Below, piece by piece: positions 9,318-19,783 of a DNA stretch of 43,626 bases. The stretch spans positions 1-43,626 of the forward strand of contig JAEWBF010000003.1 in the NCBI GenBank assembly GCA_023391285.1, read 5' to 3'. Origin of the DNA: Verrucomicrobiota bacterium (GTDB taxonomy: Bacteria > Verrucomicrobiota > Verrucomicrobiia > Opitutales > Opitutaceae). The notes under the pieces were generated by a model. It saw nothing but the letters and a program-made list of their open reading frames with translations, had not been told where the DNA came from and ran no database searches. The position numbers and the translations under genes are program-made. Each line of letters opens with the position of its first letter. Within the stretch, counting starts at the first letter, position 1.

Positions 9318-9705
9318 ATGAACGAGCTCCTCGCTTCCCTCACCCACGCCAGCGCACGGGAGTTTCCGAAAAACTTCGTCTGGGGCGTCGCCACCGCCGC
9401 GGCTCAGATCGAGGGCGGCGCATGGGAGGACGGCAAGGGAGCTTCTGTCTGGGACACGTTTTGTCGCCTCCCGGGACGAGTTCACAACGGCGACAACCTC
9501 GACGTGGCGTGCGATCACTATTATCGCTATGAGGAAGACTTCGCGTTGATGGCAGACCTCGGCGTGAAGAACTATCGGATGTCGATCGCCTGGCTACGAC
9601 CGGCGTTTTGGTCTCGTCCGCGTGAACTTCGCGACCCAGCAGCGCACACCAAAGCTGAGCGCTCGCTGGTTCAGCAAAGTATTAAACAAAAACCGCCTGG
9701 TCTAG
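9318..9705 (+). pseudogene. GH1 beta-glucosidase with a large internal deletion
   Basis: The first 92 codons (9318-9593) are a good GH1 N-terminus: FPKNFVWGVATAAAQIEGG, GASVWDTFCRLPGRV, DHYYRYEEDFALMADLG, NYRMSIAW. Immediately after, in another reading frame, comes a GH1 C-terminus: GYDRRFGLVRVNF, QQRTPKLSARWFSKVL, ending NKNRLV and TAG at 9703-9705. GH1 enzymes are about 440-460 residues, so roughly 300 codons are missing, including both catalytic Glu motifs. The join falls within GCCTGGCTACGAC, where N- and C-terminal parts could share a few bases. The gene is certainly inactive. Its position behind the isomerase suggests it once released glucose or glucuronate-linked units for this operon. 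Confidence 0.88.
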
Positions 9706-9754
9706 TCTTTGCGCGGCAATCGATGTCGACGCTAAGCGCGCAGCGGCGCGGCCG

Positions 9755-10981
9755 TCAGCGATCGCTCGGCGTGAGCAGCCAGCGCGCTTGAACCGGAGTC
9801 GGTTGAGTCCCGAACACTCGCGCGGACGCTCTTTCCCATTCAGCGGCCCGATCGGGCCAGACACGGCTCGCAGATTGCAGGATCGTCAGCGCGTGGACGT
9901 AGATCGACTTACTCAAGTCGCGATCGATGTCCTCGAAGGGCCAGGGCTTTTCGCGGGCGAGATACGGTGCGATCCAAACAAGTCCCTGCTTAAGGCTCCG
10001 ACCTTGCGGAGAAACATAATGCCACAGGTCGTTCTCGGGATCGCCGCTCTGTTCACCGCAGCGCGCCAACGATACGAAAGCGGACAACATGTAGATCGAG
10101 TAATGCATCGACTGGCGACGGCTCAGTTCCTTCGGAAAGCCGCCTTCGTCGTTCTGCATGGCGTCGAGGATCTGGCGGCCGAGATCGATCATCGGTGCGA
10201 CGTGACGATGATCCCGCGTGAAAAGAGCATACGTGGCCACCTGCGCGGCATACCACACGCCATGATTGGACGTGGCGCGGCCTTCTTCCTGGCCGGCTTC
10301 GCTCTCGAGCAACCACGCGGTGTAGTCGGCAAACCAGCGTTTGAGTGCGGCCACATCGGCGGAGGTCGGGCTGGCGGAACCCGCGAGTAGTTTCACGTCG
10401 TCGATGAATTTAATGAGCACGACGCCCTCGATGATCCCGATCGGCATCCCATCGTGCACTCCCGGCAAAGCCGACGCGTATTTAAAGTTCGGATTCATGC
10501 GCGTGGCCGGATCGATGAACCACGCGCGGATGAGCGAAACTGCCTTGGCCGCGTGCCGTTCGTCCCGGGTGTGATGCCACGCCAAAGCGAGCACATGGAT
10601 GCGCTGGAGCGTGGTATCGTAATGCGCCTTGTCGTAGTCGGAACCGAAAGCGGCCGGGTTGTGCGCTCCATCGCGCCGAATCCAGGGCATGCCGTTCGCG
10701 GTATCGGGATTGGCCCAAGCCAGTTTGCCGATGGCAAAGAAGTCGTGTTTGTCGCCGGACGCCGCGGTGAGCTTTTTGTCCATGACGCTCAATGGAGGCA
10801 GTGCGTGCAACGCCTCGGCTTCTCTCACGAGCGACGCCAGCGCCTCAGCCTCCGACGGTGCTCCAACATCGGGCACGGCGGAAACACCTGTGGCTGCGGC
10901 GAAGCAGAGAAAGGACGTGAGCCGTGCAACCGAACGAAAACCAAAGGAAACAACCAAGCGGGCGAACGGGAGATCGGTCAT
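9755..10981 (-). CDS. Alginate lyase-like polysaccharide lyase (PL5 fold)
   Basis: The predicted product has 408 residues from the ATG at 10981, which gives a signal peptide (hydrophobic LTSFLCFAAATGVSA). The mature part carries alginate-lyase-domain motifs: KLAWANPDTANGMPWIRRDG, the Asn-His pair in TSNHGVWYAAQ (N239/H240) and ELSRRQSMHYSIY with the Arg and Tyr expected at the active site. The family cleaves uronic-acid polysaccharides by beta-elimination in the periplasm or outside the cell. Polymannuronate is the classical substrate, but related bacterial members are poorly defined. It converges with the GH1 remnant and diverges from the beta-propeller gene. Confidence 0.85.
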   Translation of the reverse strand: MTDLPFARLVVSFGFRSVARLTSFLCFAAATGVSAVPDVGAPSEAEALASLVREAEALHALPPLSVMDKKLTAASGDKHDFFAIGKLAWANPDTANGMPWIRRDGAHNPAAFGSDYDKAHYDTTLQRIHVLALAWHHTRDERHAAKAVSLIRAWFIDPATRMNPNFKYASALPGVHDGMPIGIIEGVVLIKFIDDVKLLAGSASPTSADVAALKRWFADYTAWLLESEAGQEEGRATSNHGVWYAAQVATYALFTRDHRHVAPMIDLGRQILDAMQNDEGGFPKELSRRQSMHYSIYMLSAFVSLARCGEQSGDPENDLWHYVSPQGRSLKQGLVWIAPYLAREKPWPFEDIDRDLSKSIYVHALTILQSASRVWPDRAAEWERASARVFGTQPTPVQARWLLTPSDR

Positions 10982-11262
10982 GGGAAAGATGAATCGAGCG
11001 CAACAAGCCAAGGCAGAGCGGAAGCATCACCGCACAGCAGATGCATTCACTGTCCAAGTGAATTGAGCCGTCTGCAATGGAGCCTCCGCGCTTACGCAAG
11101 ACTTGGTTGCACAGGCTCAGATCATGCGCCATTCGCGCCGCCCATTCCGCCTAGTATTGAATAAGAGCCCCAGTCCCGTTGCCCCGGACTCCTCATCTGG
11201 ACTGAGTGTTTCCTAGCCTGACTGCGGGGCATGTGACGATCCCGGCTCCGCGAAACATTTCC

Positions 11263-12516
11263 ATGCCGTTCTCCTCCTTCCCGCGTGTCACCGACTTTGA
11301 AGCGACAGTTCCGATAGTCCGCCTTGCTTCCGGTCGGATCATCCATCGATTTTTCGACACAAGCCCGATCAGCCCGTCCGGCCGATACGTGGCGCTTTTC
11401 CGTCTGCCAAACGAAACGCTTCCGCCGCGTCCGGGCGAAGCAGGAGAGGTCGTCGTCGTCGATTTGATTTCAGGACAGGAACGCGTGGTGGCTACCTCTC
11501 GAGGCTGGGAGACCCAGGTGGGGGCTAACGTGCAATGGGGAATTGCAGACACGAATCTCTTTTTCAACGACGTGGACGTCTCCACTTGGACACCCCACGC
11601 GGTTCAACTCGATATCTTCTCGGGAGCAACGCGCCGGCTGGACGGAACCGTATTCACGGTCTCACCGGACGGTCACCAACTTGCGTCCTACAATCTCGCC
11701 GCCTCGCGGCGCATCCAGGTCGGCTACGGCGTCGTTTTGCCGGAGGCACACACGCCTCGCAATCGAGGCGTCGTGGACACCGACGGCCTGTTTGTGACCG
11801 ATCTCACAACGGGCAAGGTGAGGATGATCGCATCGATCCGCGACATCGTCGCCCGCGCAGCGCCGTCGCTCTCAATCGATCGTCCGGATCAGCTGGAATT
11901 CTACTGTTTTCAGATCCGCTGGAATCCTCAAGGCACACGCCTGATGTCGTTCCTGCGATGGTTCGACCCAACCGATCCTTCGCCGAAAGCCAAACGACTC
12001 GCTTTGATTTCCCTGAAGCCAGATGGTTCTGACATTCGCGTCGCTGTATCCGCCACGCAGTATGCTCGCGGCGGCCACCACCCGATGTGGTGTCCGGACG
12101 GCGAGCATCTCACGCTGAATCTCAATATCCGCGACGAAACCTCCGAGTTGGATCTCGTGCAGGTGCGCTTTGACGGCACGGACCTGCACTCGATTCATCC
12201 GCGCGGGTCGGGCCATCCCTCGATGCATCCGACACGGCCTTTCATCCTAACGGACGCCTACCCGCGGGAACCCGTGACTCGCCAAGACGGCACGGCTCCT
12301 CTGCGCCTCATCGATTTGCGATCGGACACCGAAACCGTTCTCGCTCACGTGCCACTCACGCGCAGCAATGCCGCCCTGCTAACGTCGGAGCATCGAGTGG
12401 ACGCACATCCAACCTGGGACCGCACCGGCCGCTACATCGTGTTCAACGGAGTCCACGAAGATACTCGCGCGGTGTTCGCTGCGGACCTGACCGCGTGGTT
12501 GTCGACCGCGCTCTAG
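11263..12516 (+). CDS. TolB/WD40-like beta-propeller protein
   Basis: The 417-residue start at ATG 11263 is preferred over the longer frame. The protein consists of repeated beta-propeller blades with TolB-like signatures: SPISPSGRYVALFRLP, VFTVSPDGHQLASY, FQIRWNPQGTRLMSFL, HPMWCPDGEHLTLNL, HPTWDRTGRYIVFNG. No signal peptide is obvious. Such propellers bind proteins or sugars, and the fold is shared with oligogalacturonate lyases (PL22), but I do not see the metal-site pattern needed to call an enzyme. Its divergent arrangement with the alginate lyase suggests co-regulation in polysaccharide use. Confidence 0.65.
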   Translation: MPFSSFPRVTDFEATVPIVRLASGRIIHRFFDTSPISPSGRYVALFRLPNETLPPRPGEAGEVVVVDLISGQERVVATSRGWETQVGANVQWGIADTNLFFNDVDVSTWTPHAVQLDIFSGATRRLDGTVFTVSPDGHQLASYNLAASRRIQVGYGVVLPEAHTPRNRGVVDTDGLFVTDLTTGKVRMIASIRDIVARAAPSLSIDRPDQLEFYCFQIRWNPQGTRLMSFLRWFDPTDPSPKAKRLALISLKPDGSDIRVAVSATQYARGGHHPMWCPDGEHLTLNLNIRDETSELDLVQVRFDGTDLHSIHPRGSGHPSMHPTRPFILTDAYPREPVTRQDGTAPLRLIDLRSDTETVLAHVPLTRSNAALLTSEHRVDAHPTWDRTGRYIVFNGVHEDTRAVFAADLTAWLSTAL

Positions 12517-12560
12517 CGCACCGCTCAACGCAACCATTTCCATCCGCGTAAGCGCAACAA

Positions 12561-12593
12561 AGCCCGGGCGACGCGCGAGACGTCGTCCGGGCT
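12561..12593 (-). terminator. Intrinsic terminator of the TonB receptor gene
   Basis: A 13-bp stem (AGCCCGGGCGACG against CGTCGTCCGGGCT, one mismatch) with loop CGCGAGA lies 17 bp past the receptor stop codon. On the minus strand it is followed by TTTGTTG. The T-tract is weak, so termination is likely but not certain. It may also insulate the convergent beta-propeller gene. Confidence 0.7.
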
Positions 12594-12609
12594 TCGGAAA
12601 AAAACGGAC

Positions 12610-15600
12610 TTAGAACGCGAATTTCGTCGAGACCGTCACGGTGCGCGGCTGCGCAATGCGAACGGCGGCGACCATCCCATTCGGGTGCACGAGGGCCGGG
12701 ATCGCATCGTCGTCACCGAACAGATTCCGGACATTGAGCTGAAGCGTCCAGTGGATGCGCCCCTTGAAAATCGGCCGCTCGTAGGAAACCCAGACGTCAT
12801 AGAACCACTCGTCGGGACCGTAAATCGGACGGCTGCTATCATAGGTGCGGATGTCGGTTGCTTCCGGAATGCCGTCGCTGGGAGAACCATCGATCTCGAT
12901 CGTGGTGAGCGGGAAGCCGATGGAGGCTTGGTCCTCCCAACGAACCGCACCACCCAATCCGAAGCCTCTGAGTTTTCCTTCCTGGAAACGGTAGTTCACG
13001 ACAGAGCTAACGCGCCATTTGCGCAGCTCCGAGGCCGGACCGCCATCCGCGGCGGCCTGCGACGTGAATTGCGAAAGCACCTGCTGCTCGAACGCCTGGC
13101 GCACGTTGTTTTCGCCCTGCGAGAACGTCCACACCGTCTGCGACGGAACGCTGCGCCATTCCTCGATCAGCGGACGACCGGTCGCGGTGGGCGTATCGTA
13201 GATGAACTCGCGCAGGCGCGCTCCGCTGTTCGAGCGCACCGACTCCTGCCGCGCAACGTTGAGCGCCCAAACGAAGCCGGCCGTCGGGCGAAGGCTGAGT
13301 TCGATTTCATCACCGCGCGCGACGTAGTCGGAGGTTTCGCGGACTCCGGGGTTCGTGCTGCTGATCGTGCCGTTGTTGATTTGAACCTTGTAGAGATCGA
13401 GCATGGCTTGCGGCGGCGGCACGTAATTGTCCGGCCAGCCATCCCCGTTTGCGTCGACGTAGTCGCTGCGCGTCTTGGCAATGTTGTAGACCGTCAGGTG
13501 CGTGTTGACGATCGCGCCGATCGCGTTGGTCAGCGTCGTGTTCAACACCGAAGACTGCGTCGTCTTGTAGCGATTCCAGCGAAGCGAGACCCGGTTTTCG
13601 AACAGATCGACGCCAACGCCGTAATCCGTGGTTTTGCCCATCGGCGGAGGAACCGCTCGGCCAAACACATCGACGCTGACGGAGTCCGGCGGATCGAAAT
13701 TATCCGATTGGCCGTAGCTGAAACGAAGACCGGAGATAACGGGCGTGTGGCGCAGCCAGGATTGCGGGACTTTGGCCACCGCGCTCCACGACTTCAGCGT
13801 GTGCTCATAGAGCTGATGCGGATTGCCCGGAGCATCGAGGTTGAAGCTCGGATCGTTGACGAGGCGATAGGCTTCGCCCGTGGTCGCAACCGGAGCCGAC
13901 ACCCGCGTCGTATCCGACTTTTCCTTACGCCAGCCAATCATGCCGACCAGGTGTCCATCGAGAAAACGGCTTTGAACGGCGAAGGCTTGGGAATCGAGTT
14001 CGCGCCGGCTTTTGTCAGCGGTAAAGGCCGCGCCGGACAAGCCCTCTCCTGCCCGGACAATGTCCGCCGGGACGTATTGAATTCCGTATTGCGGGAGCGC
14101 CGGCGACGCCGTCGTCGGAGCCTGCACGCGCGTCAAAAACACACCGGTGCGTGCGATGTTGGGCACCTGGCTCATGATATCCGTTTGAATGCCACGGATG
14201 CCTGCGCCGCGGGGATCCGTAACCGTATAGAGATTGGGCCCGAGATAGACCAGCGATGTGGGGTTCTTTCCGGCATCGCCGAAGCGGCTTGGCTGTTGCC
14301 GCCGATCCAGTTTCCTTCCACGAAGAGAGGCACGCCGACCCGATTGTCGTCGGCAAACGTCTCGCTCTGCCAGAGGGCCGAGAACACGTGGCTGCCAAGG
14401 AAGCGGCCCCAGCCTTTCTGAAAGCGGTCGGCGAGATCGAGCTCGTAGAAAACTTTCGCCCGCGTCGTTTCCACGTCCTCGGTGCGATCGGTGGCGCTGC
14501 CTTGACCGCCGCTCATCGGCCGACCGAAGTTCGGATTCACTTCACCGCTCCACATGTGCGTGTTGACGTCGATCGCGATCCACGGCGCCTGCGTCAGCAA
14601 GATGCGCTGTTTTTCATAGGCGTGCTGGCGATCGTAGGCGAGTTCCACACCGAGCTTCCGGTTGAAGAACAACTGTTCGAGGGCGATATTGATGCCGCGG
14701 AAGCGCATTTTTTCGCTCTTGTTCGGGCCGTCGATCAGGTGGTTGTTGAAGTCGAACAACGCCGGATCGGTGATCTGTTGCGCGTAGTAGAGATTCATGT
14801 CGGGGACTCCCGCGCGGTTCAGGATGTCGCGGTAGTAACCCGTCGCGACTTGTCCCGCCGTGCCGATGGAGCCGTTGGGGAAAAGGTAGCGGTTGGAAAC
14901 AAACGAGCGGCCGATCACCATCTTTCCATTCACCGTGCCGGCCGCATCGAGCGCCGTCGCGGACGACGAGTCGGGAAACACGAGGACCGGAGCGCGATTG
15001 ATGTTCTGCGCGGCGACCAAGCCGTTGCCCTGCACGAAACCGCCCGCATTCGCATTGGCGGTCGCCTTGGGCGTGATACCGGCGGCGACATACTCGGGGA
15101 AGATGGTGTCTTCGAACCACCCCGAGAAGCGATCCTGCGGTGTGAGATTGCGCGGGTTGTTCGCATCTATCCAACCCCACTCCCCATTCGCGCGGATCGT
15201 CGTGCCGCTGAGGATACCGCGCTCCAGCGATTTGATCCGCCACGTCAGCGCGCCATAGATGCGCTGGTCGTGGTTGAACGCCGGATCCTGCTTGTATTGC
15301 TTGTCGTCATTCAGCGTCGCTACTCGGACCGCCAACTGTTCCGGCACGATCACTTGATTCGCTTCAAACGTCTCGCGATGTGAGCCGAAGCTGCCGACCG
15401 ACAGCTGCGCTTCCGCGGTCGTCTTGCGGAGCGTCGCTTCCTCCGTCGACGTGTTGATGATGCCCGCGGGGCTGCCGACGCCGAAGAGCAGCGCGTTGGC
15501 GCCGCGGTTGATGTCGATGCAGTCGACGTTGTAGGAATCCGTCGGGAAGACAGAGCGGAAGAAATTCCTTGCCAAGGTAGCCGCCGCGAGACCGCGCACG

Positions 15601-16067
15601 CGCGTGACCGTGTTGTTGCCCTGCGGCGCTTCGGCGAACCATCCAAAACCGAGCGCCGTGCTGCCGTTCGAGAAATTGCCGCCCGGACCGGTCACTTCCA
15701 TGCCGACTTGATAAACCAGCGCGTCGCGCAGATCCGTCGAACCGGTGTCCTCGAGAAATCGCGGCGTGATGACTGAGACCGCCGACGCCACGTCCGTCAG
15801 CGGCACGCGCAAGCCCGCGCCGGACAGCACGCTGGATGCATCGTAGCCGACATCACTCTCTCCAGTGACAGTGAAGGGCGACAGGATCACTGTATCGTCA
15901 TCGTCGATACCCATCGACCGATCCCCACTCAACTGTCTGGCATCCGCGGCGTGCACGGCAGAGGCGGCAGAAAAGAAACCAATGCCCACGAGCCACAGAG
16001 GGCGCCGAAATAGAGCGCGGAGCCGACCGGGCACGCGCCCGGCAGCAGGATTTAGAGCAACGTTCAT
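12610..16067 (-). pseudogene. TonB-dependent outer membrane receptor, frameshifted
   Basis: Two overlapping frames make one receptor of about 1150 residues. The first (start 16067) has a signal peptide, the plug start DDDDTVILSPFTVTGESD, RVPLTDVASAVSVITPRFLED, DIDINRG-like IDINRGANALLFGVGSPAG, then barrel strands. The second carries the rest of the barrel and ends VSTKFAF, with the terminal Phe required for outer-membrane assembly. Near 14265-14290 the frame changes: the first reads GNWIGGNSQ, while the neighbouring frame continues sensibly as RFGDAGKNPTSLVYLGPN. One base has been lost there, or two gained. The first frame then stops at 14172. If real, uptake of the cognate glycan is lost; it may also be a sequencing error. 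No SusD-like partner is present, as is usual in Opitutaceae. Confidence 0.85.
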
Positions 16068-16350
16068 AAATCAGGGGATTACGGGTTGGGGTTAGCGGTG
16101 GCGCTGTCTTTCACGCCTCGGGTCGCGACCAACACGACCGCACTCATCACGCCGCGCAACGCGTCCGCTAGTCTTATCCATGACTATCCTCCGAACTCAC
16201 AGCTTCATCATCGCTCGCGAATCGTTTGCTTCAGCTCAACCGCCCTCATCATGAATAAGAGCAGCACGCCGTGTTGCCCGCATGCGATCTTCACCCGAAT
16301 CGTAATTGCGCGACAGGACACATCACCCATCGCGTCGCATTTTTCTCAGC
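16068..16350. promoter_or_regulatory. Divergent promoter region between TonB receptor and esterase
   Basis: These 283 bases hold no supported gene. They separate the divergent starts of the receptor and the CE15-type esterase, so both promoters must lie here. I see no convincing -35/-10 pair or long palindrome. Confidence 0.5.
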
Positions 16351-17664
16351 ATGCGCTATCGCCTTCTCGACCTAACCGTAGCGCGATCGTTGTTCGCGTT
16401 CTTCGTTGCAGCTGCATCCATGAAGTCGGCCGACAATTTCGACGAAGCCAAAGTGCCACCTTACACGGTGCCTGATCCGCTGGTCTGCTCGGATGGCTCC
16501 CGCGTCGAGACCGTCGCCGACTGGCGTGAACACCGGCGACCCGAACTCCTCAATCTCTTCGCCGAACTCGTCTACGGTCGCACGCCCGCGGACGCTCCGG
16601 CCGACGTGCATTGGGCGGTCACATCGATCGACCGCGAGGCCTTGGGCGGAACGGCGGTCCGGAAGGAAGTGACGATTTGGTTCACCGCCGGCCACAACGG
16701 CCCCGCGTTGCACCTGCTCGTTTATCAGCCCGCGCAACCTCCGCCACCCGGCGGCTGGCCGGTGTTTCTCGGACTGAATTTTTTCGGCAATCATTCCGTG
16801 CATTCCGATCCGGGCATCACGCTTTCCCGCGCCTGGATGGCGGCGAGCGAAGCGCATCGCATCGTCAATCATCGCGCGACCGAAGCGTCACGCGGCACCC
16901 ACGCCGCTCGCTGGCAGATCGAAACCGTCCTCGCGCGCGGCTTCGCCACCGTCACCGCTTACTACGGCGATCTCTGCCGGGATCGCCCAGACGGCCTTAC
17001 GGAAGCGGTGGGCGCGCTTTTCGAGACGCAACCGGCCGAGCAGCGCCGCGCCAATGAATGGGGTGCGATCGGGATTTGGGCATGGGGACTGAGTCGCGCG
17101 ATGGACTATTTGGTCAGCGACACCGAACTCGACCCCCGACGCGTGGCGCTGCACGGCCACTCGCGGCTCGGCAAAACCGCGTTGTGGGCCGGCGCCCAGG
17201 ATGAGCGTTTCGCTCTCGTGATTTCCAACAACTCCGGCAGCGCCGGCGCAAAACTCATGCGCCGCCGCTACGGATCTTCCATCGGCCATGCAACGTCGGC
17301 CTTCCCTTTCTGGTGGTGCCGCAACTACGCCACGTTCTCCGAGCGCGAAAACGAACTGCCGATCGATCAGCACGAACTCATCGCGCTGATCGCACCGCGC
17401 GCCGTCCACGTCGGCAGCGCGAACGAAGATCTGCGCGCGGACCCACGCGGTGAGTTCTTGAGCGTGCTGCACGCCGATTCCGTTTACCGGCTGCACGGCC
17501 GCGCGGGGCTCGGGGTCGAATCGATGCCCGAAACCGGCGACGCCGTTTTCGGCGATGGCCTCGCCTATCACGTGCGAAACGGCGCGCACAATATCACGGC
17601 CGAGGATTGGCAGCACTATCTCGCGTTTGCCGAAAGAGAGCTAAGTCGCCGCCATCGTCAGTAG
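16351..17664 (+). CDS. CE15-type glucuronoyl esterase (alpha/beta hydrolase)
   Basis: This 437-residue protein starts with a short hydrophobic signal-like segment (RSLFAFFVAAAS). The nucleophile elbow is GHSRLGKTALWAGA (Ser271), followed by FALVISNNSGSAGAKL, the arrangement typical of bacterial CE15 enzymes. The likely catalytic His is in RNGAHNITAEDW (His413). CE15 esterases hydrolyse the ester between 4-O-methyl-glucuronate of xylan and lignin alcohols, and related members act on other uronate esters. It is transcribed divergently from the TonB receptor, which fits a shared uronate-glycan target. Annotation as an acetylxylan-esterase-like hydrolase is the main alternative. Confidence 0.85.
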   Translation: MRYRLLDLTVARSLFAFFVAAASMKSADNFDEAKVPPYTVPDPLVCSDGSRVETVADWREHRRPELLNLFAELVYGRTPADAPADVHWAVTSIDREALGGTAVRKEVTIWFTAGHNGPALHLLVYQPAQPPPPGGWPVFLGLNFFGNHSVHSDPGITLSRAWMAASEAHRIVNHRATEASRGTHAARWQIETVLARGFATVTAYYGDLCRDRPDGLTEAVGALFETQPAEQRRANEWGAIGIWAWGLSRAMDYLVSDTELDPRRVALHGHSRLGKTALWAGAQDERFALVISNNSGSAGAKLMRRRYGSSIGHATSAFPFWWCRNYATFSERENELPIDQHELIALIAPRAVHVGSANEDLRADPRGEFLSVLHADSVYRLHGRAGLGVESMPETGDAVFGDGLAYHVRNGAHNITAEDWQHYLAFAERELSRRHRQ

Positions 17665-17795
17665 CTGCGCTGACTTCTGCTTGGGTTTAGCAGTAAGCGT
17701 CAGCCTGGAATAGCTGAGAATCGGTTGAAACGCCGCCCATGCCATCTGCCAGGGAATGTTTGCGTCATTCGCACACGATTACGACCGTCGTCGTG

Positions 17796-18986
17796 ATGTC
17801 CGTTAATCGCGAGCATACCGCGTCGTTCCGCGAGATTGGTTGGGCGTTTCTCAAACTCGGGTGTATTTCGTTCGGCGGTCCCGTTGCTCACTTGGGCTAT
17901 CTGCACGACGAGTTCGTTAAGAAGCGGCGTTGGATCGATGATGCAGCCTACGCGGATCTCGTCGCGCTCTGCCAATTTCTACCCGGACCGGCGAGCAGCC
18001 AACTCGTGTTTGCACTCGGGCTGCGCCGCCGCGGTATCGCGGGCGCATTCTTAGCATCGCTGTGTTTCACGATCCCTTCCGCGGTCCTCATGATCGGGTT
18101 CGCCTATGGCGTGGCATCCATCGGTGATCTGCAGCACGCGGGCTGGCTTCACGGGCTGAAACTCGCCGCGGTGGCCGTAGTCGCCCAAGCGGTGTGGAGC
18201 ATGGGAAAGAAACTTTGCCCGGATCGCCCGCGGGTGACACTCGCGGTTCTCGCCGCTTCCTGTGTGCTCCTGTCGCCGAACGCGCTCGCTCAGGTCGGCG
18301 TCATTCTCGGTGGGGCGATAGCCGGTTGGTGGATTTATCGCGGGAAGGTGAAGGGCGCTGCATCGATGCCGAACGGAAATGCGCGGAATCACGTTTGGGC
18401 CGCCGCCACACTCATCGCTTGGGGCGGTCTCCTTGTCGCACTGCCCGCAATGGTGAGTTCCACCGGAGCGCACAGCCTCGCTTTGTTCGATGGCTTCTAT
18501 CGCTCAGGCTCCCTCGTGTTTGGCGGCGGCCATGTTGTCCTGCCCTTGTTGCGCGCCGAGCTCGTGCCACCGGGTTGGATCAGCGATGACGCCTTTCTTG
18601 CTGGCTACGGCGCGGCCCAAGCGCTTCCCGGCCCTCTCTTCACCTTCGCCGCGTATCTCGGCGTGGCGATTCAAGGCGATTGGCTCGGAGGCCTCTGGTG
18701 CCTTCTCGCGATTTTCCTACCGGCTTGGATGCTGATCGGCGGAGCTCTTCCTTTTTGGGATCAGCTTCGCAGCCGAGACTGGGCGCAAGCGGGCTTGCGC
18801 GGAGCGAATGCCGCTGTTGTCGGGGTGCTGCTCGCCGCGCTCTACCAACCGGTATGGCTGCAAGGCGTTCATGCTCCGCGCGACGTTGCGGCTGCTTTCA
18901 TTGCCTTCGCCTTGATGGAATTTTGGCGTGCGCCGCCCTGGTTGGTCGTCGGCCTCGCGGCAGCAGCCGGTCAATGGCTCCTCTGA
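17796..18986 (+). CDS. chrA: Chromate transporter, ChrA family
   Basis: The 396-residue start MSVNREHTASF is used; an in-frame start 57 bases earlier adds no conserved sequence. The protein is a two-half CHR permease with the signature GWAFLKLGCISFGGPVAHLGYL and CQFLPGPASSQLVFALG in the N-half. The C-half repeats the pattern as GSLVFGGGHVVLPLL and GAAQALPGPLFTFAAYLG. ChrA proteins export chromate (in exchange or with protons), and sulfate-like anions may also be moved. Only 32 bp separate it from modA on the same strand, so an oxyanion transport operon is likely. Confidence 0.92.
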   Translation: MSVNREHTASFREIGWAFLKLGCISFGGPVAHLGYLHDEFVKKRRWIDDAAYADLVALCQFLPGPASSQLVFALGLRRRGIAGAFLASLCFTIPSAVLMIGFAYGVASIGDLQHAGWLHGLKLAAVAVVAQAVWSMGKKLCPDRPRVTLAVLAASCVLLSPNALAQVGVILGGAIAGWWIYRGKVKGAASMPNGNARNHVWAAATLIAWGGLLVALPAMVSSTGAHSLALFDGFYRSGSLVFGGGHVVLPLLRAELVPPGWISDDAFLAGYGAAQALPGPLFTFAAYLGVAIQGDWLGGLWCLLAIFLPAWMLIGGALPFWDQLRSRDWAQAGLRGANAAVVGVLLAALYQPVWLQGVHAPRDVAAAFIAFALMEFWRAPPWLVVGLAAAAGQWLL

Positions 18987-19018
18987 CACGCGGTGGCTCT
19001 ACGCTTTCGCAGCATTCC

Positions 19019-19771
19019 ATGATTCTTCATCGCGGCCTCCTCGCCTTGATCCTCTCCTTTCTCGCGTCGTCCGCGCACGCGGCAGACCTCAATGTGTTCG
19101 CTGCCGCCAGTCTCTCGGACGCGCTGGAAGAAATCGCTCCTTCCTACGAAGCCTCCAGCGGCGACAAGCTTCGCTTCAATCTCGCGGGCTCCCACGCGCT
19201 GGCATTGCAGATCAAGCAGGGTGCGCCGGCCGACGTATTTTTCTCCGCCGACGAAGCCAAAATGGACGAACTCGCGAAAGCGGGCCTGATCGAGCCCGAC
19301 TCTCGCCGCAGCCTGTTGTCGAACACACTCGTGATCGTGGTGAACGCCGACCGCGGCGCAGCCGTCAATTCCCCGGCCGATCTCGCCACGCCCGCCGTGC
19401 GGCGTTTGGCGCTGGCCGAAACGAAAATAGTGCCAGCCGGAATCTACGCGAAAGAATACCTCGAAGCGAAAGGGTTCTGGGCAGGCGTCGCCCCCAAGGT
19501 GGTGCCGACCGAAAACGTCCGTGCCTGTCTCGCCGCGGTCGAGTCGGGCAACGTGGATGCGGGCATTGTCTACAAGACCGACGCGTTGATCTCGAGGAAC
19601 GTGAAGGTCGTGCATGAAGTCGCCTGGGCAGACGGCCCAAGAATCTCGTATCCGCTCGCCGTCGTGAAGGAATCGAAGAACCCCGACGCCGCGCGCAGGT
19701 TCGCGCGTTATCTCGCGACGCCGGAGGCTCAGGCAGTGTTCGCTCGCTATGGTTTTCTCGCTGCTCCTTGA
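19019..19771 (+). CDS. modA: Molybdate ABC transporter, substrate-binding protein
   Basis: This 250-residue protein has a clear signal peptide (LLALILSFLASSAHA) followed by ADLNVFAAASLSDALEEIAP. Ligand-loop motifs follow: FNLAGSHALALQIKQGAPADVFFSAD, LVIVVNADRG, VPAGIYAKEYLEAKG, and AGIVYKTDA. This is the standard ModA pattern; it binds molybdate or tungstate in the periplasm. It is the first of the modABC genes, 12 bp before modB. Confidence 0.95.
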   Translation: MILHRGLLALILSFLASSAHAADLNVFAAASLSDALEEIAPSYEASSGDKLRFNLAGSHALALQIKQGAPADVFFSADEAKMDELAKAGLIEPDSRRSLLSNTLVIVVNADRGAAVNSPADLATPAVRRLALAETKIVPAGIYAKEYLEAKGFWAGVAPKVVPTENVRACLAAVESGNVDAGIVYKTDALISRNVKVVHEVAWADGPRISYPLAVVKESKNPDAARRFARYLATPEAQAVFARYGFLAAP

Positions 19772-19783
19772 TCCGCGCCCGGC

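Noticed and set aside
14172..14175. ATGA overlap suggesting two separate translationally coupled receptor genes
   Set aside because: The two frames together form one receptor, and conserved sequence continues across the frame change upstream of the overlap. It is a frameshift, not a designed gene pair.
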